Shown in pieces: positions 44,838 through 54,012 of a DNA stretch of 64,000 nt (position 1 is the first letter of the stretch; each line of letters starts with the position of its first letter). This stretch comes from Ornithobacterium rhinotracheale DSM 15997 (GTDB lineage Bacteria; Bacteroidota; Bacteroidia; Flavobacteriales; Weeksellaceae): contig NC_018016.1 of the NCBI RefSeq assembly GCF_000265465.1, positions 501,501 to 565,500 of the forward strand, given 5' to 3'. Both the position numbers and the translations under genes were made by a program. The notes under the pieces were generated by a model. The model saw only the letters and a list, made by a program, of their open reading frames with translations, made no database searches and was not told the DNA's origin.

Positions 44838-47105
44838 ATGGCATTTGATATTGATATGATTAAAGGCGTGTACGCCAGAGCCAAACAACGAATCGACAAA
44901 GCGAGAGAAGTTGTGGGCCGCCCGCTTACACATGCCGAAAAAATTCTTTATTCACATTTATCTCAAGGCGAAGCTACTGAAGCTTACGAGCGAGGAAAGT
45001 CTTATGTAGACTTTGCTCCCGATAGAATTGCGTGCCAAGATGCGACTGCACAAATGGCACTTTTGCAATTTATGCAAGCAGGGAAAAGCAAAGTTGCTGT
45101 GCCCACCACCGTGCACTGCGACCACCTAATTCAGGCAAAGGAAGGCGCTTCCAAAGACCTCCAACACGCACTAAGCCAATCGCACGAAGTTTTTAGATTT
45201 TTGGAATCCGTTTCAAACAAATACGGAATCGGGTTTTGGAAACCAGGTGCAGGAATTATCCACCAAGTAGTGCTTGAAAATTACGCTTTCCCAGGCGGAA
45301 TGATGATTGGTACCGACTCACACACACCAAACGCTGGCGGACTAGGCATGGTGGCTATCGGTGTAGGTGGTGCCGATGCGGTAGATGTAATGGCAGGCAT
45401 GCCTTGGGAGCTTAAATTTCCTAAATTAATCGGTGTTCACTTAAAAGGAAAACTTAATGGGTGGACTGCCCCGAAAGATATTATTTTAAAAGTAGCAGAT
45501 ATCCTTACTGTAAAAGGTGGAACGGGTGCTATCGTTGAGTATTTTGGCGAAGGAGCTAAATCTATTTCTTGTACAGGAAAAGGAACCATCTGTAACATGG
45601 GTGCAGAAATCGGGGCTACTTGCTCTACTTTCGGTTATGATGAGTCTATGGAGCGTTACTTGAGAGCGACAGATCGCGCCGATGTGGCTGATGCTGCCAA
45701 CGAAATCAAAGATTACTTAACAGCCGACCCAGAAGTTTACCAAAACCCTGAAAAATATTTCGATGAAATTATTGAAATTGATTTAACTGAATTAAAACCT
45801 CATTTAAACGGACCGTTTACGCCAGATTTAGGAACACAAGCAGGAAAAGACATGACCCAAAAAGCCACCGAAAATGGCTGGCCACTAGAAGTAGAATGGG
45901 GATTGATTGGTTCTTGTACCAACTCTTCTTACGAAGACCTTACCCGTGCAGCTTCTATTGCTAAACAAGCACTCGAAGCAGGCGTAAAACCTAAAGCGGA
46001 TTTCGGTATCAACCCAGGTTCTGAGCAAATTAGATACACTGCAGAACGCGATGGCTTATTAAAAACTTTTGAGGATTTAGGCGCAACTATCTTTACCAAT
46101 GCTTGTGGACCATGTATTGGACAATGGGCACGATACAGCGATCCTAAAAACGCCCCTAAGAACTCAATTGTTCACTCGTTCAACAGAAACTTCTCTAAGC
46201 GTGCCGATGGAAACCCAAATACACACGCTTTCGTAGCTTCTCCAGAAATGGTAGCGGCTATTGCAATTTCTGGTCGTTTGGATTTTGACCCAACTACCGA
46301 TACGCTTATCAACGAAAATGGCGAAGCGGTAAAATTAAATCCACCAACAGGAGACGAATTACCTACCAAAGGTTTTGCAGTAGAAGATGCAGGCTACCAA
46401 GCACCCGTAGAAGATGGTAGCGATGTAGAAGTGGTAGTGGATCCAAATTCTGAAAGATTACAACTTTTAACGCCATTTAAACCAATCGGCAAAAACATCA
46501 CTGGAGCTAAACTTTTAATTAAAGCCTTCGGAAAATGTACTACCGACCACATCTCTATGGCGGGTCCATGGTTGAGATTCCGTGGACACCTTGACAATAT
46601 TTCAAACAACTGCTTAATCGGTGCGGTAAACGCATTTAATAAAGAGACTAACTTTGTTAAAAACCAATTGACAGGCGAATACGGTCCCGTGCCAGATGTT
46701 CAGAGAGCGTATAAAGCAGCAGGCGTTCCGACTGTGGTAGTAGGCGACCAAAACTATGGCGAAGGTTCTTCTAGAGAGCACGCCGCCATGGAGCCAAGAC
46801 ACTTGGGCGTAGTTGCAGTAATCGTGAAATCTTTTGCAAGAATCCACGAAACCAACCTTAAAAAACAAGGTGCTCTTGCCTTGACATTCAACAATGAAGC
46901 AGATTATGATTTAATCTTAGAAGATGACACTTTCAACTTTATAGATTTAGACGAATTTGCACCAGACAAGCAATTGCATGTTGAGGTGGTACACAAAGAT
47001 GGCTCTAAAGACATCATCACGCTGAACCATACCTACAACCAAAGCCAAATTGAATGGTTTAATGCAGGTTCTGCACTTAACTTAATCAAAGCACAAAACG
47101 CTTAA
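44838..47105 (+). CDS. acn: Aconitate hydratase (mitochondrial type)
   Basis: Aconitase isomerises citrate to isocitrate in the TCA cycle. The 755-residue protein binds a [4Fe-4S] cluster through Cys360 (SCTNSS), Cys423 and Cys426 ([10 protein letters not shown]). Active-site segments [11 protein letters not shown] and [14 protein letters not shown] are present. The length and sequence style match the mitochondrial-type clade, distinct from AcnA (about 890) and AcnB. It has its own promoter and terminator. Confidence 0.97.
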   Translation: MAFDIDMIKGVYARAKQRIDKAREVVGRPLTHAEKILYSHLSQGEATEAYERGKSYVDFAPDRIACQDATAQMALLQFMQAGKSKVAVPTTVHCDHLIQAKEGASKDLQHALSQSHEVFRFLESVSNKYGIGFWKPGAGIIHQVVLENYAFPGGMMIGTDSHTPNAGGLGMVAIGVGGADAVDVMAGMPWELKFPKLIGVHLKGKLNGWTAPKDIILKVADILTVKGGTGAIVEYFGEGAKSISCTGKGTICNMGAEIGATCSTFGYDESMERYLRATDRADVADAANEIKDYLTADPEVYQNPEKYFDEIIEIDLTELKPHLNGPFTPDLGTQAGKDMTQKATENGWPLEVEWGLIGSCTNSSYEDLTRAASIAKQALEAGVKPKADFGINPGSEQIRYTAERDGLLKTFEDLGATIFTNACGPCIGQWARYSDPKNAPKNSIVHSFNRNFSKRADGNPNTHAFVASPEMVAAIAISGRLDFDPTTDTLINENGEAVKLNPPTGDELPTKGFAVEDAGYQAPVEDGSDVEVVVDPNSERLQLLTPFKPIGKNITGAKLLIKAFGKCTTDHISMAGPWLRFRGHLDNISNNCLIGAVNAFNKETNFVKNQLTGEYGPVPDVQRAYKAAGVPTVVVGDQNYGEGSSREHAAMEPRHLGVVAVIVKSFARIHETNLKKQGALALTFNNEADYDLILEDDTFNFIDLDEFAPDKQLHVEVVHKDGSKDIITLNHTYNQSQIEWFNAGSALNLIKAQNA

Positions 47106-47128
47106 TTTTATAATTAAACTTTGTTTTT

Positions 47129-47165
47129 AATCCAGAAAGTAGCCCGCCTATTTTCTGGATTTTTT
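47129..47165 (+). terminator. Terminator of aconitase
   Basis: Arms AATCCAGAAA (47129-47138) and TTTCTGGATT (47152-47161) followed by eight T. Confidence 0.9.
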
Positions 47166-47276
47166 TTATGCTTAAAAAAACATGATTAAAGAACCCTCCA
47201 ACTCTTAAAAATGGTTAAACTCAGCAATTTTCTATCAAATTAAAAAGAAAAATGATTTTTTGAACATTTAATTTCA

Positions 47277-47284
47277 TACATTTG
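47277..47284 (+). promoter_or_regulatory. -7 box (TACATTTG) giving a probably leaderless transcript
   Basis: The box ends 5 nt before the ATG at 47290. Confidence 0.6.
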
Positions 47285-47289
47285 CGAGC

Positions 47290-47691
47290 ATGAAGAGTTT
47301 GGAAAATGTGTTTTTAGAGACGAATTTAGTGGATTTTGCCCACATGATTCAGAGCGACGAAGACTGCAAGCAATTCCTAGTAGAATACAAATGGAAAGAA
47401 GGTTTTGAGTGCCACAAATGCCACCACACGGCATTCCAAGAGCGCAAAGACCACTCCAGAACCTGCAACAAGTGCAGCTACACGGAATCGCCTACGGCTC
47501 ACACGATTTTTCACAAAGTAAAATTCGGGCTAACGAAGTCTTTTTTTATTGCTTTTGAATACTTTAAATACAAAAATGTAGACACCACGAGTATCAGCAA
47601 AATTTACGACATTCGAAAGTCTACCGCCGCCCATTTCGTAAAAAAACTCGAAAAAGTACATTGCCTAAACCCAAATTGCACTTGCCATTAA
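47290..47691 (+). CDS. IS1595-type transposase zinc-ribbon protein (stand-alone)
   Basis: This 133-residue protein resembles the N-terminal zinc-ribbon domain of IS1595 transposases. It opens with a helical segment SDEDCKQFLVEYKW, then CHKCHH and CNKCSY form the four-Cys ribbon, followed by TAHTIFHKVKFGLTKSFFIAFE. A second Cys/His cluster, CLNPNCTCH, ends the chain. The DDE catalytic domain is absent and no inverted terminal repeats were seen, so it is either a relic or a domesticated DNA-binding protein. It has its own -7 box and the TonB receptor gene starts 3 nt after it, so the two look co-transcribed; a regulatory role is possible. Confidence 0.7.
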   Translation: MKSLENVFLETNLVDFAHMIQSDEDCKQFLVEYKWKEGFECHKCHHTAFQERKDHSRTCNKCSYTESPTAHTIFHKVKFGLTKSFFIAFEYFKYKNVDTTSISKIYDIRKSTAAHFVKKLEKVHCLNPNCTCH

Positions 47692-47694
47692 ATC

Positions 47695-50001
47695 ATGAAA
47701 AATAAATTACATTTAACTACATACCTTTTGTTGATTTTTAGTTTTCTTTCAGCACAAAAACTGGAAGTGAAAATTTATGACCAAATCAATTTTCAGCAGA
47801 TTTTTGATGCAAAACTCATCATCAACAATCAAATCATCACACCCGACCACGGCGTGTACAGCTACTCGCCCGCTCAAAAACTTTCGGTGAAGATCGAAAA
47901 AAACGGCTACGAAACTTACGAAGATACTTTTAGCCAAAAACTTCCCGAAAAATTATACATCATGCCTTTAGCCCAAAAACTAGAAAGCGTGATAGCACAG
48001 GGGAGAAACCAAAATTTAGAAATCACACAAGCTAGCTCTGATATTCACGAAGATAAAATCTTAAAAAACTCGGGAAAAGATTTAGGCAAAATCCTAGAAA
48101 ATGTAGCGGGTGTGAGCATGCTCCAAACGGGGGGAACGATCTCTAAACCCATCATCAACGGGCTGCAAGGAACCCGCGTGGTGATTATGAACAACGGCTC
48201 TCGCCTAGAAAGCCAACAATGGGGAGCAGACCACGCACCTGAAATCGATCCTGGAATGGCGAAAAAAATCACCATTATTAAAGGAGCTGATGCTGTGAAA
48301 TATGGTGCCGATGCCTTGGGCGGAATCATTCTGCTTTCGGCGGGAGACTTGCCTTATCATGGAGGTTTTTCAGGGAATTTGACTTCTGGCTACGAAAGCA
48401 ATGGGAGAAAATATAGCGTTTCGGGAAAAGCAGAAGGAAGCCTAAAATCTTATCCGCATTTTGCATGGCGTGTACAAGGTGCTGCTAAAAATTCGGGAGA
48501 CTTAAAAACTGCTGATTACTATTTAAACAATACAGGTTCAAGAGAATACGATTTTTCAACAACTTTAGGTTTAGATTACAACACCTACGGAGTGGAAGCG
48601 TTTTATAGTAAATTTAATACAGATTTGGGCATTTTCTACGCAGCGCACGCAGGGAATTTAGACGATTTTTATGGGGCTTATTCATTAGGCAAACCTGCTA
48701 TAACTTATGATTTCAATCGCGAAATCGAGGCTCCCAAACAAGCCGTTTCGCATGATTTAGCCAAAATTAAAACTTACTTTAAATCAGAAAAATTGGGACA
48801 ATTTGATTTGCAATATGCTTTTCAGTTTAATCATAGACAAGAATATAGCCGTCGCCGTGGAACACGCACCAGAATCCCTGCCGTGGATATGGAACTTAAA
48901 ACGCACGCCATAGATTTCGGCTGGCATAAGGAATATGCCAATTACTGGAAATCTGCATTGGGCGCAAATTACATTTATCAAGAAAATTACAACAATCCAA
49001 GCACGCAAGCCGTGCCATTGATTCCTAATTTCGCGTCTGAAATATTTGGGATTTATGCAATTCAAAAATACGCTCAACGCAAATGGAGTGCGGAAATGGG
49101 AGCAAGATACGATTACAAAGACATGGACTCCAAAGGCTATGATTTGTATGGAAACTTCTATGGCGGACGCCGAAATTTTGGAAATTTCACTTATAGTTTT
49201 GGCTTAGCTTATCAGCCTACGCACTCATTCTACATTAAGTCTAATGTAGGCATGGCGTGGCGCGCCCCACAAGTGAATGAGCTATACAGCAACGGGCTAC
49301 ATCATGGTGCAGGAAACTTTGAGGTGGGGGATAAAAACTTAAACTCTGAGCGTGGACTGAAATGGGTGAATTCCGTGCATTTTCATACTAAAAAATTCAG
49401 TATTGAAACTGATTTTTATTGGCAAAATATTAAAAATTATATTTTTAATGTGCCTACGCAAGAAACCAAAACGCTTTTTTCTGGGATTTACCCTATTTAT
49501 AAATACCAACAAACTGATGCGGTGTTTACGGGAATTGATGCTGACTTTTCTTACAAAATCATTCCGCAACTGAATTATCGCGCAACGGCTGCATTTATTT
49601 GGGCTAAAAATAAAACTACCGATACTTATTTGCCCAACATTCCGCCTACCAACATAAGCCAAGAGCTAGTGTGGCACAAGGATTTTGACAAAACATTAAA
49701 ATCTTTATCATTTGGCATTCAGCATAGATTTACAGCAAAACAAAACCGCTATACTGCGGCAAACGAAATGCCTTTTGATGCATATTATGTGAATAAATTA
49801 GTTGAAATCACTCCGCCTGCTTATCATTTATTCCAAGCTTCGGCAAATGCAGATTTCAAAATTAGAGATAACAATTTTCAGGTTTATTTAGTCGCAGATA
49901 ATTTGTTCAACAAATTGTATAAGGACTACAACAACCGCTTTAGATTTTTTGCCCACGACATGGGCAGAAATATTCAAGCAAGAATCGTTTATAAATTTTA
50001 A
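47695..50001 (+). CDS. TonB-dependent receptor, ZnuD-like
   Basis: This 768-residue outer-membrane receptor has a signal peptide ending FSFLSAQ, a short carboxypeptidase-like domain (about 22-95), a plug with GKDLGKILENVAGVSML and QWGADHAPEIDPGMAKKI, and a full barrel ending RNIQARIVYKF. The WRAPQVNELYSNGLHHGAGNFE stretch and general layout recall ZnuD-type zinc receptors, but vitamin B12 or siderophore receptors share parts of it. It sits between a zinc-ribbon gene and a His-rich lipoprotein gene, a metal-flavoured cluster; zinc uptake is an inference. Confidence 0.85.
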   Translation: MKNKLHLTTYLLLIFSFLSAQKLEVKIYDQINFQQIFDAKLIINNQIITPDHGVYSYSPAQKLSVKIEKNGYETYEDTFSQKLPEKLYIMPLAQKLESVIAQGRNQNLEITQASSDIHEDKILKNSGKDLGKILENVAGVSMLQTGGTISKPIINGLQGTRVVIMNNGSRLESQQWGADHAPEIDPGMAKKITIIKGADAVKYGADALGGIILLSAGDLPYHGGFSGNLTSGYESNGRKYSVSGKAEGSLKSYPHFAWRVQGAAKNSGDLKTADYYLNNTGSREYDFSTTLGLDYNTYGVEAFYSKFNTDLGIFYAAHAGNLDDFYGAYSLGKPAITYDFNREIEAPKQAVSHDLAKIKTYFKSEKLGQFDLQYAFQFNHRQEYSRRRGTRTRIPAVDMELKTHAIDFGWHKEYANYWKSALGANYIYQENYNNPSTQAVPLIPNFASEIFGIYAIQKYAQRKWSAEMGARYDYKDMDSKGYDLYGNFYGGRRNFGNFTYSFGLAYQPTHSFYIKSNVGMAWRAPQVNELYSNGLHHGAGNFEVGDKNLNSERGLKWVNSVHFHTKKFSIETDFYWQNIKNYIFNVPTQETKTLFSGIYPIYKYQQTDAVFTGIDADFSYKIIPQLNYRATAAFIWAKNKTTDTYLPNIPPTNISQELVWHKDFDKTLKSLSFGIQHRFTAKQNRYTAANEMPFDAYYVNKLVEITPPAYHLFQASANADFKIRDNNFQVYLVADNLFNKLYKDYNNRFRFFAHDMGRNIQARIVYKF

Positions 50002-50038
50002 AAAAATAATTAATAACCAATCTAAAACAAAAAAGATT

Positions 50039-50950
50039 ATGAAAAAAATCAAAAATGCTTTATTAGCAATTTTCGCAGCTACTGCACTATTTAGCTGTGT
50101 GAACGACGACAGTGCACCAACTCCAACTGATGTGACTAAAGACAAAGGGCATGATGAGTGGAGCAAAGTTGAAATCACCTTTAAAGAAGGGCACCTTCAC
50201 GGGGCTAGTTTCCATGGCGACCCAGACTATCCCGAAACCATTAAATTCTTCAGAAGAGAGCAAAAAATATCATTTACACAAGATGATAAAGGCAATGTAG
50301 TACCAAGCACAGACAAACCAATTTTATTCTTGGCAGGAAACTCTTACGCCGTTCTTATCAATTATTACAACAAGTCGGGAGAGTTGATGAATTCAGAATT
50401 TGTTAAAGATGGTATGGATAAAATCCACCAACACTTCTTTTATGCTAAAGACATTAAACCTACTCACGGGAACAAAGAAATCAACGAAGATGAATTAATG
50501 ACCTACACTTATAGAGATTCTGAATCATCTATTAACGAAGGAAGACCTGAGTTGAAAAAGAGAACATGGGACAGCAACAACCCAAATGCCAACGACCCAA
50601 TTGGGCTAAAAGGATATTTTACAGTGCCTAAAGATCACCCTTATTATACTTTTGATTTAAAAATCTTATTAGCTCACTTTAAGGTTGAAAACAAACTGAA
50701 TAAAAACAACAAAAACGAGCCATATGCTTACAATGACAAACCAGCTCCTGGCATCTACGATAGCGATTTATATGTTTCTATCCCTGTTGATATTTATTCA
50801 AGCATTAATTTCCAAGAAACGGAAGAATTAAAAGAAAATGTATTTTTCCCAGACGCCGCAAAAGCTTATGGCGTATCGGTAGAAGACATCAAAAAAGATT
50901 ATGACTTAATTTTCGAATTAGATCCTGAAGGTGGAAACTTTTGGTTATAA
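50039..50950 (+). CDS. Histidine-containing lipoprotein linked to the ZnuD-like receptor
   Basis: I use ATG at 50039 (303 residues), which begins a lipoprotein signal with lipobox LFSC; upstream in-frame codons only overlap the receptor's 3' region. The mature protein has His clusters (EGHLHGASFHGDPD near the N-terminus, DKIHQHFFYAKD, KPTHGNKE) that could bind metal. The rest looks like beta structure; no family recognised with certainty. It begins 37 bp after the receptor gene. A cell-surface or periplasmic metal chaperone for the receptor is plausible. Confidence 0.8.
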   Translation: MKKIKNALLAIFAATALFSCVNDDSAPTPTDVTKDKGHDEWSKVEITFKEGHLHGASFHGDPDYPETIKFFRREQKISFTQDDKGNVVPSTDKPILFLAGNSYAVLINYYNKSGELMNSEFVKDGMDKIHQHFFYAKDIKPTHGNKEINEDELMTYTYRDSESSINEGRPELKKRTWDSNNPNANDPIGLKGYFTVPKDHPYYTFDLKILLAHFKVENKLNKNNKNEPYAYNDKPAPGIYDSDLYVSIPVDIYSSINFQETEELKENVFFPDAAKAYGVSVEDIKKDYDLIFELDPEGGNFWL

Positions 50951-50974
50951 AATTTAATCCAAAACATACTTATC

Positions 50975-51001
50975 AAAAAACCCGCATTCTGCGGGTTTTT
51001 T
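50975..51001. terminator. Bidirectional terminator between the lipoprotein and decarboxylase genes
   Basis: Perfect arms AAAAAACCCGCA and TGCGGGTTTTTT with a 3-nt loop between convergent genes. Confidence 0.93.
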
Positions 51002-51003
51002 AT

Positions 51004-52392
51004 TTATTCCACACTTTCCAAAATTAAATCTAAGTCCTTTTCTGTGGTATCTGGATTAATGAAACAAAAACGCGCCACGGTTTCAGAAGTTCCATCTTTT
51101 GTCCATTGCGTAGGCGTTACAAATGCAAAATCTTTCTGAATATTGGCATAAGTCCATCCCTTATAATCCTGCGTTTGCCAACCTTTTCTACGGAAAAGCA
51201 CACAGCTTAAACCAGGTTCTCTCACAAGCTCCACATGAGGCAATTCATTGATTTTTTGTGCGGCAATTTGCGCTAATTCCAAGCCACGCTCAATCGACCT
51301 TTTGTACATATCGGTTCCGTGCATGGCAAGCGAGAACCACAAAGGAAGCCCCCTTGCTCTACGCGTGAGCGAAGTTTGATAATCTGTTGGGTTAAAGCCT
51401 TTAGCCCCAGGATCATCAAAAATTTCCAAATACGAACCATGCTGAGCGTGTGCGGCTTTTGCCAATTCAGGATTTTTGTAAATAATTGCCCCACAATCAT
51501 ACGGAGCAAAAAGCCATTTATGCGGATCGATGGTTACGCTATCGGCTCGCTCAATGCCTTTAAATAAATGCTTAGCCGAATCCGAAGCTAAGGCTCCGCC
51601 ACCATACGCGGCATCCACATGCATCCAAAGTCCCTCTTTCTCGCACACCGCCGCTACTTCTTCCAAATTATCTACAATTCCTGCATTGGTAGTTCCGCCC
51701 GTGGCTACAACGGCAAAAAGCCTTTGTCGTTCTTCTGCCGACAACTCATCGATTGCTTTTTGGAGTGCAGCTCCTTCCATTCTTTCTTCGCTTTCTATGA
51801 TTTTTACCTCGGCATCGGTCACTTTTGCCATGGCTTTCACCGATGAATGCGCCCCCGCCGAGGTTAAAATTAAACCTTGTAATTTCTTATTTTCAGGGTT
51901 TTTTGCACGCCAATTCTCTCTCGCCGTTACAATCGCGGAGAGGTTTGCCGCCGTTCCGCCAGAGGTAAACACGCCAAAAGCTCCTTTAGGCATACCCGTA
52001 AGCGATACCAGCCATTCCATAGCTTGATTTTCGGCAAAGATGGCTCCCGCCCCCTCAAGCCAATACGCCCCATGAATACATGATGCTGAAACGATTAAAT
52101 CAAACATAATTGAAGCTCTTGATGGCGACGCCGCCACAAAGGCTAAATGCCTTGGGTGATCGACACTTGCGCAGGCGGGTGCCAAGTATTTTTTCCATTT
52201 GTCTAAAGCAACCTCTCCTCCTATTCCATCTTTAGTGATGGTCTCGCCCACTAGTTCTTTTAATTTCTCCTCGGATTTAAACTGCCCCAAATGTGGCTCC
52301 GTGTCTGTGATGCGCGCAATGGCGTATTTCATCACATCGAGTGTCATCTCAATCAAATCGATGTCGATGTCGTGAATGCTATTTTTTTTCAT
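51004..52392 (-). CDS. PLP-dependent group II amino-acid decarboxylase
   Basis: A 462-residue PLP enzyme of the aromatic-L-amino-acid/glutamate decarboxylase superfamily. The PLP lysine is Lys292 in TIDPHKWLFAPYDCG, with HVDAAYGGGAL (Asp260) and FTSGGTAANL as cofactor-binding segments. The substrate (aromatic amino acid, glutamate, aspartate or diaminobutyrate) cannot be fixed from the sequence; the length suits the aromatic/tyrosine type. Its start overlaps the end of the Atl-like gene by ATGA, so the two are translated from one message. Confidence 0.92.
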   Translation of the reverse strand: MKKNSIHDIDIDLIEMTLDVMKYAIARITDTEPHLGQFKSEEKLKELVGETITKDGIGGEVALDKWKKYLAPACASVDHPRHLAFVAASPSRASIMFDLIVSASCIHGAYWLEGAGAIFAENQAMEWLVSLTGMPKGAFGVFTSGGTAANLSAIVTARENWRAKNPENKKLQGLILTSAGAHSSVKAMAKVTDAEVKIIESEERMEGAALQKAIDELSAEERQRLFAVVATGGTTNAGIVDNLEEVAAVCEKEGLWMHVDAAYGGGALASDSAKHLFKGIERADSVTIDPHKWLFAPYDCGAIIYKNPELAKAAHAQHGSYLEIFDDPGAKGFNPTDYQTSLTRRARGLPLWFSLAMHGTDMYKRSIERGLELAQIAAQKINELPHVELVREPGLSCVLFRRKGWQTQDYKGWTYANIQKDFAFVTPTQWTKDGTSETVARFCFINPDTTEKDLDLILESVE

Positions 52393-52733
52393 TTGTTTTC
52401 ATTTATATTTTTAAAATCCCAACGGATTTCATTAAAGTTTACAATTTCATCGTTTTTTACTTGAATGCCTTCAGCTTCAAGTCTTTTTTGCATTAAATCT
52501 GGGTGTGCAAAATGAGCCTTGCCCGTTAATCTTCCGTTTCTATTAACTACGCGGTGGGCGGGAATTTCCTCACTCAGTCCGTGGCTAGCGTTCATAGCCC
52601 AGCCCACAACCCGAGCCGACTGTGGCGAACCGATTTGCTTGGCTATATCGCCGTATGTCGCAACACGCCCGCAAGGAATTTGCTTGACTAATTCATAAAC
52701 TTTTTCAAAAAAATCTTTTTTATCTTCCATCAA
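52389..52733 (-). CDS. Alkyltransferase-like protein (Atl/eAtl type)
   Basis: A 114-residue protein matching the DNA-binding domain of O6-alkylguanine-DNA alkyltransferase. The active-site PCHRV motif reads IPAHRVV, with Ala59 in place of the alkyl-accepting Cys, so it cannot transfer alkyl groups. Atl proteins bind O6-alkylguanine and pass it to nucleotide excision repair. The helix-turn-helix with GRVATYGDIAKQIG and the Arg finger SARVVGWAMN are intact. Overlap with the decarboxylase gene is structural, not obviously functional. Confidence 0.9.
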   Translation of the reverse strand: MMEDKKDFFEKVYELVKQIPCGRVATYGDIAKQIGSPQSARVVGWAMNASHGLSEEIPAHRVVNRNGRLTGKAHFAHPDLMQKRLEAEGIQVKNDEIVNFNEIRWDFKNINENK

Positions 52734-52771
52734 GGGTACAACAAGTATTTAGCTCTAGTCTTTTTAAATTT

Positions 52772-53944
52772 CTATAATCCTTTTTGCCAAGTTTTCTTGA
52801 TATTGGCTTCGTCCCAGCCCGCAATGATTTGTTTCCTAAGCGATGGTGTCCCCGCTAATTTATCAATCCAATAAGAACCTCCCATTGTGGTGAAAAATGG
52901 ATTTTTGGTATTTTTCTTATATGCGTCTAAAAGGAATTTTAAGCTAATTTCATTCAACTTTTGATGATGGCTTAAATCCTCGCCATAGCAAGTTTTTCCA
53001 TTAAATTTTGGATTTTTGGCTCCCTCATTGGGCTTGGGCACAAATTTAAAAGTCTCTCCTTTTAAATAAGGCGAGCCATATATTTGAAACTGCTTATCGG
53101 TGCCGCGCCCTGCACTCACATTGGCTCCTTCAAAAAAACAAAGACTTGGATACAAATTCACGGATTGAGCATTTGGCAAATTAGGCGAAGGTTTCACGGG
53201 CAAATCATAAGGCGTGTCGTGCGTATAGTTCTGCAACGGAACCACCATTAAATCCGCTTGGATTCCGTTTTTAAGCCATTTTTCTCCATTAATCATTTGG
53301 GCATATTCCCCAATCGTCATTCCATACACAATTGGCACCTCGTGCATGCCGACAAAGCTACGCAATGCTGGCTCTAGCATAGATCCGTCGATATAGTGCG
53401 CATTGGGGTTTGGTCTATCGAGCACGATGACTGGAATTCCTTTTTCTGCAGCGGCTTCCATCACATAATGCAAGGTGGAAATATAGGTATAAAAACGAAC
53501 GCCCACATCTTGCAAATCAAATAAAATCACCTCTAAATCTTGTAACTGACTAGGTTTTGGTTTACGGTTATCGCCATACAATGAAATAATGGGCAAACCC
53601 GTTTTTTCATCTATTCCACTTTTCACTTTCTCACCGGCATCGGCTTTACCACGAAATCCGTGTTCGGGCGAAAATATCTTTTTTACATTAATTTTTTGGG
53701 CTAAAAGAAAATCTACCAAATGCTCGTCGCCATAATTGGGCAAAATCCCCGTTTGATTAGTCACCACCCCAACTTTCTTATTGACTAACAATGGCAAATA
53801 CGCTTTGGTGTTTTCTGCGCCCACTCTAATTTGGGGCTTTTCAAAACATTTTGTTACTAAATGAGTATCCACCGATGGTTTTTCTTGCGCTTTGCAAAAA
53901 ATTAGTAGTAAAAATAAACTGAAAAATGTATATTTGAACCGCAT
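52772..53944 (-). CDS. namZ: Exo-beta-N-acetylmuramidase NamZ-type (DUF1343, GH171)
   Basis: This 390-residue exported protein has a signal peptide ending IFCKAQ. DUF1343 signatures are clear: GVVTNQTGI, KIFSPEHGFRG, LFDLQDVGVRFYTYISTL, VLDRPNPN, PSPNLPN and FFEGANVSAGRGT. Members were shown to release terminal MurNAc from peptidoglycan fragments. It probably acts in the periplasm in cell-wall recycling, and could link to the AmpG-like carrier at 35000-36331. A -7 box is at 53965-53972. Confidence 0.93.
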   Translation of the reverse strand: MRFKYTFFSLFLLLIFCKAQEKPSVDTHLVTKCFEKPQIRVGAENTKAYLPLLVNKKVGVVTNQTGILPNYGDEHLVDFLLAQKINVKKIFSPEHGFRGKADAGEKVKSGIDEKTGLPIISLYGDNRKPKPSQLQDLEVILFDLQDVGVRFYTYISTLHYVMEAAAEKGIPVIVLDRPNPNAHYIDGSMLEPALRSFVGMHEVPIVYGMTIGEYAQMINGEKWLKNGIQADLMVVPLQNYTHDTPYDLPVKPSPNLPNAQSVNLYPSLCFFEGANVSAGRGTDKQFQIYGSPYLKGETFKFVPKPNEGAKNPKFNGKTCYGEDLSHHQKLNEISLKFLLDAYKKNTKNPFFTTMGGSYWIDKLAGTPSLRKQIIAGWDEANIKKTWQKGL

Positions 53945-53964
53945 AATTTAAATTTTCGATTTCC

Positions 53965-53972
53965 CAAAGATA
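53965..53972 (-). promoter_or_regulatory. -7 box (TATCTTTG) for namZ
   Basis: TATCTTTG on the minus strand, 20 nt before the start codon; no clear -33. Confidence 0.5.
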
Positions 53973-54012
53973 ACAATCGCGGGATTTAATACCTAATAAA
54001 AATTACAACACA

